Source: Dolichospermum sp. FACHB-1091 (GTDB lineage Bacteria > Cyanobacteriota > Cyanobacteriia > Cyanobacteriales > Nostocaceae). From it: a stretch of DNA of 32,192 bases. The number at the start of each line of letters is the position of its first letter. The first letter of the stretch is position 1. The stretch lies in assembly GCF_014697585.1 (NCBI RefSeq), contig NZ_JACJSB010000043.1, forward strand, positions 1 through 32,192, written 5' to 3'. The translations under genes were made by a program, and so were the position numbers. Below the pieces are notes generated by a model. That model was not told the DNA's origin. It made no database searches and saw only the letters and a list, made by a program, of their open reading frames with translations. This document shows positions 8,666 to 18,000 of the stretch, one piece after another.

Positions 8666-8804
8666 AACAAAATTTCTCGTATTTAAAAACAACAATTTAG
8701 GAAAGAGGACACCTGGCTGATAGGATTTTCCTAATCTAGCGAAGTGTCCCAATAATCAAGGAGGAAAAACTAGATTGTCAGTAATTAAACAGAATATGTA
8801 GGGA

Positions 8805-9122
8805 TTATATCTGGATAATTTCTGACTGTAAATTTTCTAATTCTTCAGATAGTCTGATAGAAAGTTCTTGAATGGTGGGATAATACCAAAGGTGAATAAG
8901 AGATAATTTGCATCCCAAAAACTTTTCGGCCTTACTAGCGATAATTATAGTTTGTGCTGAGTCTAAGCCGTAACTATCTAAAGGTTGACGAATATCTATT
9001 TCTTCTGGGTTAACTGCCAATAAAGAGGAAATTTCGGAAACTAACCAAGCTTGGATTTTAGCTGTGTTATCTTGGTTTTTAAATAGATAAGTGGATAAAT
9101 TATTATTCATTTTATTATCCAT
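8805..9122 (-). CDS. Free-standing acyl/peptidyl carrier protein
   Basis: The 105 residues form one phosphopantetheine-attachment domain (about 18-100). The carrier motif is DSYGLDSAQ with Ser55 as the predicted pantetheine site, followed by LIHLWYYPTIQELSIRL, typical of carrier domains next to condensation enzymes. It would hold the growing or finished acyl chain for the neighbouring acyltransferase. Its start codon directly follows the stop of the upstream acyltransferase (TAAATG), and an AGGAGG Shine-Dalgarno lies 7 bases before the ATG inside the last codons of that gene. The two are therefore translationally coupled. An internal ATG at residue 5 is a less likely start. No phosphopantetheinyl transferase is seen in the window. 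Confidence 0.9.
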   Translation of the reverse strand: MDNKMNNNLSTYLFKNQDNTAKIQAWLVSEISSLLAVNPEEIDIRQPLDSYGLDSAQTIIIASKAEKFLGCKLSLIHLWYYPTIQELSIRLSEELENLQSEIIQI

Positions 9123-10451
9123 TTATGCACCTCCTATTATTAAAGAATGAGAGGAGATTTTCATCATATCTGATATACAATCATCTACAATTTTTTCCAT
9201 AGTTTGACGATTAATTGCAGGTTGAGAAAACACAAAATTTAAGGTCATTTTTTCCTGAAAAGTAGCAGCATGAACAATAAACATTCCTGCATATAAAGCA
9301 TGAGAACCAACAAAACTGATTTCTTCTAGTTCTAATTCACCATAAACACGGGGAATATTGACTTTACCAACATTAGAAACTGAGATTGTAGCAGATACTT
9401 GATTGGGGAAGAGCAAAGAAAAATTTATCAGGTGTTTAGCGAGAAATATCATGTTAAATATCTCTCCTTGATTTATTTTTTTATTTAAATCATTTTTGAT
9501 TTTCCGTGCTAATTCCCAAATAGATATATTATTCTTAATTCTATAAAATCCCATCAAAGATGTTGCTAAAACTGTCATATTTTCTGCATTAATTCTAGGT
9601 TTTAACCTTTGTCTCAAATCAATATATGATAAACAACTAACTTTAATATGATCTTCATAGCTTTTATTAATTTGTTTGGAGACTGTTAACATTAGTGTCG
9701 CACATAAAGCACTTTGTACTGTAGTATTTTCTTGTCTGCATTTTTGAATAAACTTTTGGCTTGATTCTTCGCTAAGTTGTCTATGAATAATTTCACAACG
9801 ACGCTGAGAAATGGGAACATAGTTTTCTACTTTTAATGTTTTTGGAGGATTCAAGTATTTTTGAAGTGCGATATTTAATAATAAAGCAATTCTAGATAGT
9901 TTGTTTTTAAAACTATTTGTCCATGCAGGTAATAGTTTTTCAATGGGTGGGATATGTTCTAAAGTATTAACTACTGGAATAGATTGACCTTCAGTGATTT
10001 CTTGACAATAGGTTAAAATTTCTGAGTGAAGTTGGATGCTTGATAACCCGTCAGTAATAGCATGATGTGTAGTTGTAATCAGATAATTGATATTTGGCTG
10101 ATTTAATACTTTTACAAGTACAACTCTTAGCAGATATTTACTACTATCAATTACTTGATTCATTTCTGCATTAACGACCGCTTCCCATTCCTGAATTTCT
10201 ACAATATTAACAAATCTTAAAGGAAGTTTTCCTGTAACTGCGGACTGAAAATAGTAGGAATTATCAGAATTAATAATGTGAGAATTAAGGACAGGATGAC
10301 GATATTGAATAATATCTAAAGACTGTCTAAGAACTGTTGCTTGAATATTTCCCTGAATACGACTAATAGTAACTAAGTTCCATGTTTTAGCTCGTTGATT
10401 CAGGATTTCCATTGTTTGTTCTAGCGGTCCCAATTTCCTATTTATAGCCAT
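9123..10451 (-). CDS. Stand-alone condensation/PapA-type acyltransferase
   Basis: The 442-residue protein has the overall pattern of one condensation-domain-fold acyltransferase. It opens with RKLGPLEQTMEILNQR and has the catalytic motif HHAITDG (HHxxxDG; about residues 129-135). LSYIDLRQRLKP and a later SVSNVGKV segment form the usual solvent channel region. The family transfers acyl groups from a carrier protein or CoA to a hydroxyl or amine, as in PapA5 of mycobacterial lipid synthesis. Here it likely offloads or modifies the chain made by the cluster, an inference from its coupling to the carrier protein. I prefer the ATG at 10451, with AAGGTG 8 bases upstream; a TTG at 10484 would add 11 residues. 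The last codons encode GGA and contain the next gene's ribosome binding site. Confidence 0.88.
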   Translation of the reverse strand: MAINRKLGPLEQTMEILNQRAKTWNLVTISRIQGNIQATVLRQSLDIIQYRHPVLNSHIINSDNSYYFQSAVTGKLPLRFVNIVEIQEWEAVVNAEMNQVIDSSKYLLRVVLVKVLNQPNINYLITTTHHAITDGLSSIQLHSEILTYCQEITEGQSIPVVNTLEHIPPIEKLLPAWTNSFKNKLSRIALLLNIALQKYLNPPKTLKVENYVPISQRRCEIIHRQLSEESSQKFIQKCRQENTTVQSALCATLMLTVSKQINKSYEDHIKVSCLSYIDLRQRLKPRINAENMTVLATSLMGFYRIKNNISIWELARKIKNDLNKKINQGEIFNMIFLAKHLINFSLLFPNQVSATISVSNVGKVNIPRVYGELELEEISFVGSHALYAGMFIVHAATFQEKMTLNFVFSQPAINRQTMEKIVDDCISDMMKISSHSLIIGGA

Positions 10452-10496
10452 ATTTATCACCTTTTTATAAATAAGAAATATCAAAGTAGTTGCTAG

Positions 10497-10514
10497 TGAG
10501 GGATTTATCCCTCA
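10497..10514. repeat. Short palindrome between the enoyl reductase and acyltransferase genes
   Basis: The sequence tgagggat-tt-atccctca is a perfect inverted repeat of 8-bp arms (7-bp stem and 4-base loop as RNA) in the 84-bp spacer. It lacks a T-run, so it is more likely an mRNA processing or stabilising hairpin than a terminator. Confidence 0.45.
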
Positions 10515-10535
10515 TTTATAGCACTAAAGAGCTAA

Positions 10536-12197
10536 CTACAAACTTGGTTGTTTATTTAAGTTAGATACTGGATGATATTGACTAAATTCTTCTGGTATTT
10601 GTAAACCTTGAATTTTCAAATTTTGAATGCGATATAAATAAGCTGCACCCGTCATAATTTGATCGGCTATATCAACTACTTGACGATTATTAATATCTGC
10701 TAAATAAGAACCACGCACCCAATTATTAAAACTTCCCATTGCTGGTCCACACCAAATTTGATAGTCAATTTCTCGACCTTTTTCTCCAGTATTAGACCAC
10801 CGAGAAGATAGTCCTAAATACCAGCGAAATATTAATGCCATTTTTACTTTAGGATTATTAGCTGCTTTGCTTAATTTTTCCGGGTGATGTTGAGATAAAT
10901 AAGTAGATGTTTCTTGCCAAATTTCGGAAATTGTTTTTCGCAGAATTTGTTTTTCTAATTTTTCTATTTCATCTGAGGGAATTTCTGCAATTGAATTATA
11001 GTTTTTGTATAATTCCCATAGTTTTTGAGCGCGGAGGGGAAAGAAAGTTCCTTTTTTAAGAACTTGTAATTTTACTCCCATTTCAAACATATCAGCCGCT
11101 GGAGCCATCATTACATCTGTCATTTCTGCTTCAGCTAATAACTTTTTTGTATATTCAGAAGTACCAGCTTCAATACATGATTGATTAATAGAACCGGTGA
11201 CAATATAAGCAGCACCCATCATTAAAGCTGCTAATGCTGATTGGGGTGTGGAAATACCACCAGCTACACCAATTCTTACGGGTTTTTCATAATTATATTG
11301 ACGCTGAATTTCATCTCTTAATTCTAAGATAGAAGGTAATAAACAAATCAAAGGACGATTATCTGTATGTCCTCCTGAATCTGCTTCTACAGTAATATCA
11401 TCAGCCATAGGAATTTTAGCTGCCAGATTAGCTTGTAATTCGCTAATTAATCCTTGTTCAACTAATTGTTTCAGAATTTTTGTAGGTGCAGGTTTGAGGA
11501 ACTTAGTAGCAACTTCTCGACGGGAAATTTTGGCGATAATTTTATTGTTAATTTCAATTTCATTAGCTGAATTTAAACTCAGTCCAGCAGACCGATAGTA
11601 AACTATATTATCACTCAAATCTAAGAATGCAGAGGCTTCAATTATTCTGATTTGATGCTGTAAATACAAATCAATTAAACGACCTTCAATAGCAGGTTCA
11701 CTGGGACTATGAAGTAAGTTAAAAGCATAGGATTTGTTATGTAAAACTTGTTTAATTTTATGAATTGCTGTTTCTACACGATTAGGAGATAAACCTCCTG
11801 CACCAAAGGAACTTAAAATGTTAGCTTTTCCCAAAGCAATTACCATTTCTTCTGATGCAATACCCTGAGCCATTGCACCAGTCATGTATGCGTATTTTAC
11901 GCCATAAAACTCTAGAAAGCTTGGATCACCTAATTGATGAAACCCGATAGCAGGAACAGTTAAAAGCATTTCTAATTGCTTAGTTTTACCATTAGCACTA
12001 TAGGATAAACTTCCTACATTACTAATACCAATTTGTCCTTCTTTATTGAGAATATAACAAGGATAATCTAAATTCATCAGTTTGTTTTTAATATTTTCTG
12101 CATCGAAAGATACCGTATTTAAATCGCCTTGCCATCTTTGATAATTGTTGTTCATTGAAGGGGAAAATTTGAGTCTTTGATGATATTTGTTCAACAT
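10536..12197 (-). CDS. PfaD-family FMN enoyl reductase (nitronate monooxygenase-like)
   Basis: PfaD proteins are trans-acting enoyl reductases of PUFA synthases and related PKSs; they use FMN to reduce the double bond left by the dehydratase. The 553 residues match the usual PfaD length. A mixed N-terminal segment precedes the TIM barrel of the 2-nitropropane dioxygenase family. Motifs include FGAGGLSP (131-138), EADSGGHTDNRP (271-282) and the phosphate-binding GVAGGIST (310-317). The PfaD-specific MAPAADMFEMGVKLQVLKKG follows, then the helical C-terminal domain. The preferred start is the ATG at 12197. It lies 144 bp after the PfaB-like gene and 84 bp before the acyltransferase gene, in the same transcription direction. 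Confidence 0.94.
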   Translation of the reverse strand: MLNKYHQRLKFSPSMNNNYQRWQGDLNTVSFDAENIKNKLMNLDYPCYILNKEGQIGISNVGSLSYSANGKTKQLEMLLTVPAIGFHQLGDPSFLEFYGVKYAYMTGAMAQGIASEEMVIALGKANILSSFGAGGLSPNRVETAIHKIKQVLHNKSYAFNLLHSPSEPAIEGRLIDLYLQHQIRIIEASAFLDLSDNIVYYRSAGLSLNSANEIEINNKIIAKISRREVATKFLKPAPTKILKQLVEQGLISELQANLAAKIPMADDITVEADSGGHTDNRPLICLLPSILELRDEIQRQYNYEKPVRIGVAGGISTPQSALAALMMGAAYIVTGSINQSCIEAGTSEYTKKLLAEAEMTDVMMAPAADMFEMGVKLQVLKKGTFFPLRAQKLWELYKNYNSIAEIPSDEIEKLEKQILRKTISEIWQETSTYLSQHHPEKLSKAANNPKVKMALIFRWYLGLSSRWSNTGEKGREIDYQIWCGPAMGSFNNWVRGSYLADINNRQVVDIADQIMTGAAYLYRIQNLKIQGLQIPEEFSQYHPVSNLNKQPSL

Positions 12198-12230
12198 AAT
12201 TTTGATTAACTTGAATATTAGGTTTTAAAA

Positions 12231-12260
12231 ACACAGATGAACGCAGATAAACGCCGATAA
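12231..12260. repeat. Three imperfect 10-bp tandem repeats (acgcagataa)
   Basis: The three units are acacagatga, acgcagataa and acgccgataa, contiguous in the 144-bp spacer between the PfaB-like and PfaD-like genes. Similar 'acgcagataaacgc' strings occur as dispersed intergenic repeats in cyanobacteria. Confidence 0.6.
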
Positions 12261-12341
12261 ATTAATGGATTTTATAATTCTGTGCAGCCTAAAATCTAAT
12301 TGATATTAGAGTCCTATTTCAAATTAAAAAAATCTATATTT

Positions 12342-15044
12342 TTATTTTTCTTTTCTTGTTTGTATGACCATTTTTTTGTATAAATCTAATTGCTGCTGGA
12401 GAAATATACTAAGTTCTTGAAGTGATCTTTGCCGAGATTGTAATAAAAAGCTGTGTGCTTTAGCCAAACGCAGATTATTATCATTTAAACCTTGATAATT
12501 AGGGAGAGATTTAATACTGCGTTCATAATTAAATAAGGAAGTATCTGGCAAAGATGATTGATTCTTGTAAGCAATTTCTTGTTCAAATTTGATATTGGGT
12601 AAGGAATATAAAGGTGATAAGTCTAACTCAACTCGATGACTAAATAGTTTAGCTAATGCTTTAATAATAGAGGTGTGATCATCTGCACCTCTTTTATTTA
12701 GAGATACAGTTAGATGTTCTTGATGTTTGAGAATTTCGCTAATCCAACGGCTACAGTTACTACCAACACCGACTTCAATAAAGATTCTGATATGATCATT
12801 ATAAACATGATTAACTAAGCGAGGAAAATCAAGTTGTTGACAGAGGGCTTTGGCGATATTTTTGCCGATTAAATGACCATCAATTTTCATGGGTGCATAT
12901 TCAGCAGCAGAATAGAAAATTGTGTTTGAATCTGTTTGAGTTGGTAAGGTATTAACTTTAACTAATTCATCATATTCAGATTGCATTGCTTCACAATGAA
13001 TTACATGATTAATTGATGTAGGAAAAGCGTCACATTTTAAAGTTTCAATCACTCTTTGACAAGCCTGATTTTCACCAGCAATAACTACTTCTTCCGGTGT
13101 ATTAATTAAAGTTATATAAACTTGTTGTTCATTTTTTAAAACTTCTTTTACTTGAGAATATGCACAGATTAAAATGTAGCTACTCCAAAATTCTTCCCCT
13201 TTATTTTCATCAATTAAAGGTAATCCCCAATGTTGACGAACTGCATTTTTAGGACCTGATAGCCGGGTTTTAAATAAAGGTGATGAGTGCAAATAATCAC
13301 TGGTACTTTTAAAGCTAGTCCAGATACCTTGGGCTAACATCATACTGGTTTCACCAAGGCTATATCCGAAAGCATAAGGTGATTGAATCTGGAAATATTT
13401 TTTCAAAATTGCTGTCATTAATCCAGCGAAACCAACTTCTGATTCCAGCATAGAAACTGGATCATTTATTAATGTTTGTTCTATAGTTTCTAGTTGTCTT
13501 TTTGATAGTTTATTAATGCTACGAGGATAGAGAATTTTTTCAATGTTAGCGACTCGATTATAAACACTTTTAATGACAATATCATTATGTAATTGGGGAA
13601 AAAGACGGAAAATATTTCTGCCTATTCCTATATAAGAAGTAAAAGAACCAGGATAAACAAAGGCAACATGGCCTTTTTTTCCTTGGGGATTAATTGTAAA
13701 ATAACTACCAAGGGGAGTTTGCCAATCTTTACCAGTATTGAAAGCAATATTTACTCCCTGAATTGCCCTTTCAATTTCTCGTTTTAATTCCTCTGGATGT
13801 CGTGATAGAATTGCTAAAGCATAGGTTGATTTTTGATATCGCTGATATTTTTGGAAATAATTACTAGCCAGTTGAGATAGGCAAGAAATACCTGTAATAT
13901 TTTCTTGAAGTGCGGTAATTTGTGTTAATAAAGAAGCAGGATCATCTCCTGCGATAGTAAATAAATAATAAGGCATTTGTTCCAAATATTTACTATTACG
14001 TTCTATCTGGCTGATTTCTTCTGACAAAATTAAATGTCCATAAGTATTATCTTGATTATCTTGATTATCTTCTTCCGTAATATTTACCGCAGCTATTCTT
14101 TTAGTCGTATCAGATTCTAAAAACCAAGGTTTTGATTCTACTGCTACATAAAAAGGGCTTCCCTGCCAAATTTCTGGCTGTTTAGGATTTGACCAGTGGG
14201 GAACACCAGGAATATAACGATGATATAGACAAAGCGCAGTTTTGATCAGACTAAATATACCAGCAGTGGCTTGTGTATTGCCAATATTTGCTTTAACGCT
14301 ACCCATAGCACAACTGAGATTTTCTTTTCCTGTCTGATAAGCTGATATTAAACCTTGAATTTCCGCCGTATCTGCGTTAGAAATCCCACTAGCAACAACT
14401 TCTAAATAACCAATATCTGCGGCTTTAATATCTGCTATTTGAAACGCTTCCTGACAAACTTGAGTAACAATTTCTGGGTGATTTGGAGAATGTTTCACTA
14501 CACTCAAACCATCAATAACTGCATAGATACGATGATTTTGTTGTTTAGCTGTTTCATGTAATTGAAATACAACTGCGGCTACACCTGCTGTTTTAATTAT
14601 ATCTTTCGCATTTTCATCATAACTAAAAGTATATACACCTCCATTAACTTCCCTTGGGTAATTTCTATCTATTCCGACAATTAAAACAGCTTCAACTTGT
14701 TGATTACTTAATAATTGTTGACTTATATTTAAAGCTGACAAAAGCGATTTTTCTGCGGATAAAAATACTAATTCCGCCGAAATATAACTAGCTAAGGTGT
14801 CCGAATTTTCTAAAGGAGAAATAATAATTAAGCCTATTTTTGTTTCCGGTTTAATTTGAGCATTTTTAAGAGCAGAATTGATCACTTCTCGACTTAATGG
14901 ACTTTGCTGATAATCTGAAGATGTAACTGCATCTTGCTTAGTTTCATAAATCAGTCTTTCAAATTTATTTAATGTTGATGAATTACTAACAAAACAATCC
15001 ATACCGACAATTGCTAACTTGGGATTTTGTGCAATTAATTCCAT
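12342..15044 (-). CDS. PfaB/HglD-like protein: inactive ketosynthase fold plus acyltransferase
   Basis: The 900-residue protein has an N-terminal ketosynthase-like half (about 10-330) and an acyltransferase half (about 455-810). The ketosynthase appears dead: where an active enzyme has the Cys motif, this reads FLSAEKSLLSAL; the first His motif reads EVVASGISNAD; the second reads VKANIGNTQATAG, with Asn in place of His. The AT part keeps GYSLGE (Ser at about 562) and a His in NHVIHCEAMQ (about 683). PfaB proteins supply or select acyl units for PUFA synthases and share this decayed KS. The C-terminal 40 residues form a Gln/Leu-rich helix. The ATG at 15044 is preferred over 15050 because GGAG lies 7 bases before it. 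It starts 46 bp after the synthase gene. Confidence 0.88.
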   Translation of the reverse strand: MELIAQNPKLAIVGMDCFVSNSSTLNKFERLIYETKQDAVTSSDYQQSPLSREVINSALKNAQIKPETKIGLIIISPLENSDTLASYISAELVFLSAEKSLLSALNISQQLLSNQQVEAVLIVGIDRNYPREVNGGVYTFSYDENAKDIIKTAGVAAVVFQLHETAKQQNHRIYAVIDGLSVVKHSPNHPEIVTQVCQEAFQIADIKAADIGYLEVVASGISNADTAEIQGLISAYQTGKENLSCAMGSVKANIGNTQATAGIFSLIKTALCLYHRYIPGVPHWSNPKQPEIWQGSPFYVAVESKPWFLESDTTKRIAAVNITEEDNQDNQDNTYGHLILSEEISQIERNSKYLEQMPYYLFTIAGDDPASLLTQITALQENITGISCLSQLASNYFQKYQRYQKSTYALAILSRHPEELKREIERAIQGVNIAFNTGKDWQTPLGSYFTINPQGKKGHVAFVYPGSFTSYIGIGRNIFRLFPQLHNDIVIKSVYNRVANIEKILYPRSINKLSKRQLETIEQTLINDPVSMLESEVGFAGLMTAILKKYFQIQSPYAFGYSLGETSMMLAQGIWTSFKSTSDYLHSSPLFKTRLSGPKNAVRQHWGLPLIDENKGEEFWSSYILICAYSQVKEVLKNEQQVYITLINTPEEVVIAGENQACQRVIETLKCDAFPTSINHVIHCEAMQSEYDELVKVNTLPTQTDSNTIFYSAAEYAPMKIDGHLIGKNIAKALCQQLDFPRLVNHVYNDHIRIFIEVGVGSNCSRWISEILKHQEHLTVSLNKRGADDHTSIIKALAKLFSHRVELDLSPLYSLPNIKFEQEIAYKNQSSLPDTSLFNYERSIKSLPNYQGLNDNNLRLAKAHSFLLQSRQRSLQELSIFLQQQLDLYKKMVIQTRKEK

Positions 15045-15090
15045 GATCATTCTCCAGATTTTAGAATTTAATTCTCTGCGTGAAAAATAT

Positions 15091-18000
15091 CTAATATTTT
15101 GCTATTTGTCTAGGTAAAATTGTTCCTTTTGCACCAATCATGCGATTATAAATTTGTCCTTGACGATTATAGGTAATCACATCTGTAATTACCGAAGATT
15201 CTGTTTTTGATTTCACCTCACAAGTAACATAAAATGTTTCACCAAAAGGCACTTTTGCAAATTGTTCAAAGTTGTTAATTTCTGATGGTAAACAGCCAAC
15301 TTGATGAAAATGTTGAGTCCAAATCCAGAGAGAATGAATCTGGACATCTGCTATATAGGGATTAAATGTTTGAACTAGAAATTGTCCTTGTTCTTCTACC
15401 GTTGGTTCTGATAAAAAGCATTCAATTGTTATCTGACTAAGACTAGTATTTAAAACTGATTTTACACCTTGAAAAGTGACTCCATGAAATAAGCTAGAAG
15501 TATTTACTTGATACAATTCTTGATGATTTTTGAGTAGATTTTGATCCTGATTAAAGTTCAGGTTTTCATAATTTGGAACTGGAGGAATTTCTCGTTTGAG
15601 AATTAAATTCGTGCTAAAATGATAACGGATTTTTTTATCTGGCGTTTGACTACTAATTTTAGCAGCAAGTTCTATTTCTTGATTTTCATGTTTCGCAAGT
15701 TCTTGAATTTCTAAAACATATTCATTTGCTAAAGTTTCATCAAAAACTATGCCCTTTAAAACTTTGAAATTTGAAGCAATAAAAGCTGTAAAACCGGGAT
15801 ATATTTGTTCACAAGCATTTGTCATCCATGACAAACCACAGGTAGCAGGAAGTACAGGAAAACCAGCGATAATATGATCCTGTAAAAATGGGTTTTCTGC
15901 TAATGTTAATTGGCGTTTAATGCGATAGGTTTTTAAATCATTAGATAAGGTCAAAGGAACATAAAATAAAGGACTACCAATCACTAATTGAACTGTATTT
16001 TGATCAGAGTTTGTTAATTCGTCAATTAATATTTGTGTTCCTGTTTCTATGGGAATTACCTCAATTTCTCTTTCTGCAAAGGCTTTTTTTAATTCTGGTG
16101 ATACCATACCACTTTCCCAAGGTCCCCAGTTGATAGCCATGACATGACAATTAGGGTAATTATGTTTAATTAAATGGGCAGATTTGTTGAGTATTTCATT
16201 GGCTATGGCATAATCTGATTGTCCCACATTGCCATAAAATCCGACTACGGAAGAGAACAAAACTAAATATTGTAATTGACTTGCTGGTACACATCTTAAA
16301 AGATTTTCTAAACCTTGAATTTTAGCTGCATAAACATTTTCAAAATCCTGAATTGATTTCTTTTCAATGCGTTTATCAGCTAAGTTTCCTGCACCATGAA
16401 TAATACCAGTTATCGCCCCAAAACGTTCAATTACATCTGCCAATTTTGATTCTAATAATACTTTATCGGTAATATCTACACTCAGATATTCCGCTTGTCC
16501 TCCTGCTTTTTGAATAGCTTTGAGAGTATTTTGAATTTCTCGCTGTGAGGAAATAAGTTGATACTTTTTTTGTACCATTATTGGTGTGGGCTTTTCTCCT
16601 TGGGCTTGGAAATTTTCTAAAATTCGCTGTTTTAATTCCGCTTCATTTTCACAATTTTCTGCCCAAACTGGTTCAGGTTCTGTGCTGGAACGCCCCAAAA
16701 GAATAAATTTACATTGATATTTTTGAGCAATTTTAATTACACATTGGGCTGTGATTCCTTTTGCACCACCACTTACTAAAAATACTTGATCTTTGGTAAT
16801 TTCTTTAGGAGAATTGGTGGTTACTAATGGGGTGAAATCTGCAATTAAGTTAACTCTACCTTTGCTGCTATAGCCTACTTCTTGAATTAACAAATTTGGA
16901 TCATGAATTTCGGCGAGAATATGTTTAACAGATGTTTCTAAATCTAACTCTGGATTTAGGTCAATAGAACGACAAAATACATTTTCCCATTCTTGATTAA
17001 CACTCTTAGTAAGTCCAAATAATCCTCCCGCAATAGCACTAAATTTATTGGTTTCTCCTAATCCAAATTCACCGTCTAAATGCGCCACGTTAATAAAACA
17101 ACTGCGTCCTAATTTTACGGCTTCATTTAGTGGTTCTTTCAGATATTTAGCGATTAAAAAAACGTGGCAAAGAATAGATTTCTCTATGTCTAATGGTGTT
17201 AACGGGTGAAGGTGAATAAATGCAGCTACAGTACCATAATTATCATGAATTTGTTTTAACTGTTGTTGTAAAGTGTCTTCATTCCAATCATTTAAAACTA
17301 CTCTATTGATTCCTTGATTAACATTTGATTCGACACCAGGAAAACTTAAAATCACTGTTTTCCAGCCTTTATCTGTCAAACTTTTTGCTAATCTCTCGGT
17401 AAGAAAAGAACCATTATCAGTTATTAATGCAATATGGTTATCAGCAAGAGAAAATTCTAAACTGTCAGGTGCGGAAAGTTGTTGTAGTTTTGCAATACTA
17501 CGACGGATATTTGGCTGAGGTGTGGTTTTTGTTATCTCTACTATTTCTTCAGTTAATAACTTAGTAATTTTCTGGGCTTGCTGCTGCATATAACTAGCAA
17601 TTTCGCCCAAATTTCTCAATTCTCCAATTTCTTCAGGGTTAGGTTTAGGTAAGTCGGGATATAGTTCTAATAAACTTCCTAAAATTTCTACTTTTTTGAT
17701 GGAATCAATTCCCAAATCTGCTTCTATATCCATTGACAGTTCTAACATTTCTAGCGGATAACCTGTTTTTTCACTGACTATATTTAATAGGTTTTGACTC
17801 AGGGTGGCTTTATCTATGTTAATTGGAATTTCGGGAACTACGGTAAGAGTTTTTTCTGTGTTTTTGATGAATGGGATGATTTTTTCCTCACGCAGAAGCG
17901 CGGAGTCGCTGAGTATTTGAGGGGGATTTACATGATTAATAGCTGCTTTTTCTGAGGTTAGTAAATGAAAATGTTCTTGGAGAAGTTGAAAATAGTTTTG

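Noticed and set aside
8665-8752. An N-terminal extension of the TubC-docking protein from a TTG at 8752
   Set aside because: The docking domain begins exactly at the ATG at 8665, and the extension has no ribosome binding site or family character.
12231-12260. An attachment site or transposon end
   Set aside because: Only three imperfect 10-bp units are present, with no terminal inverted repeats, target duplication or integrase nearby.
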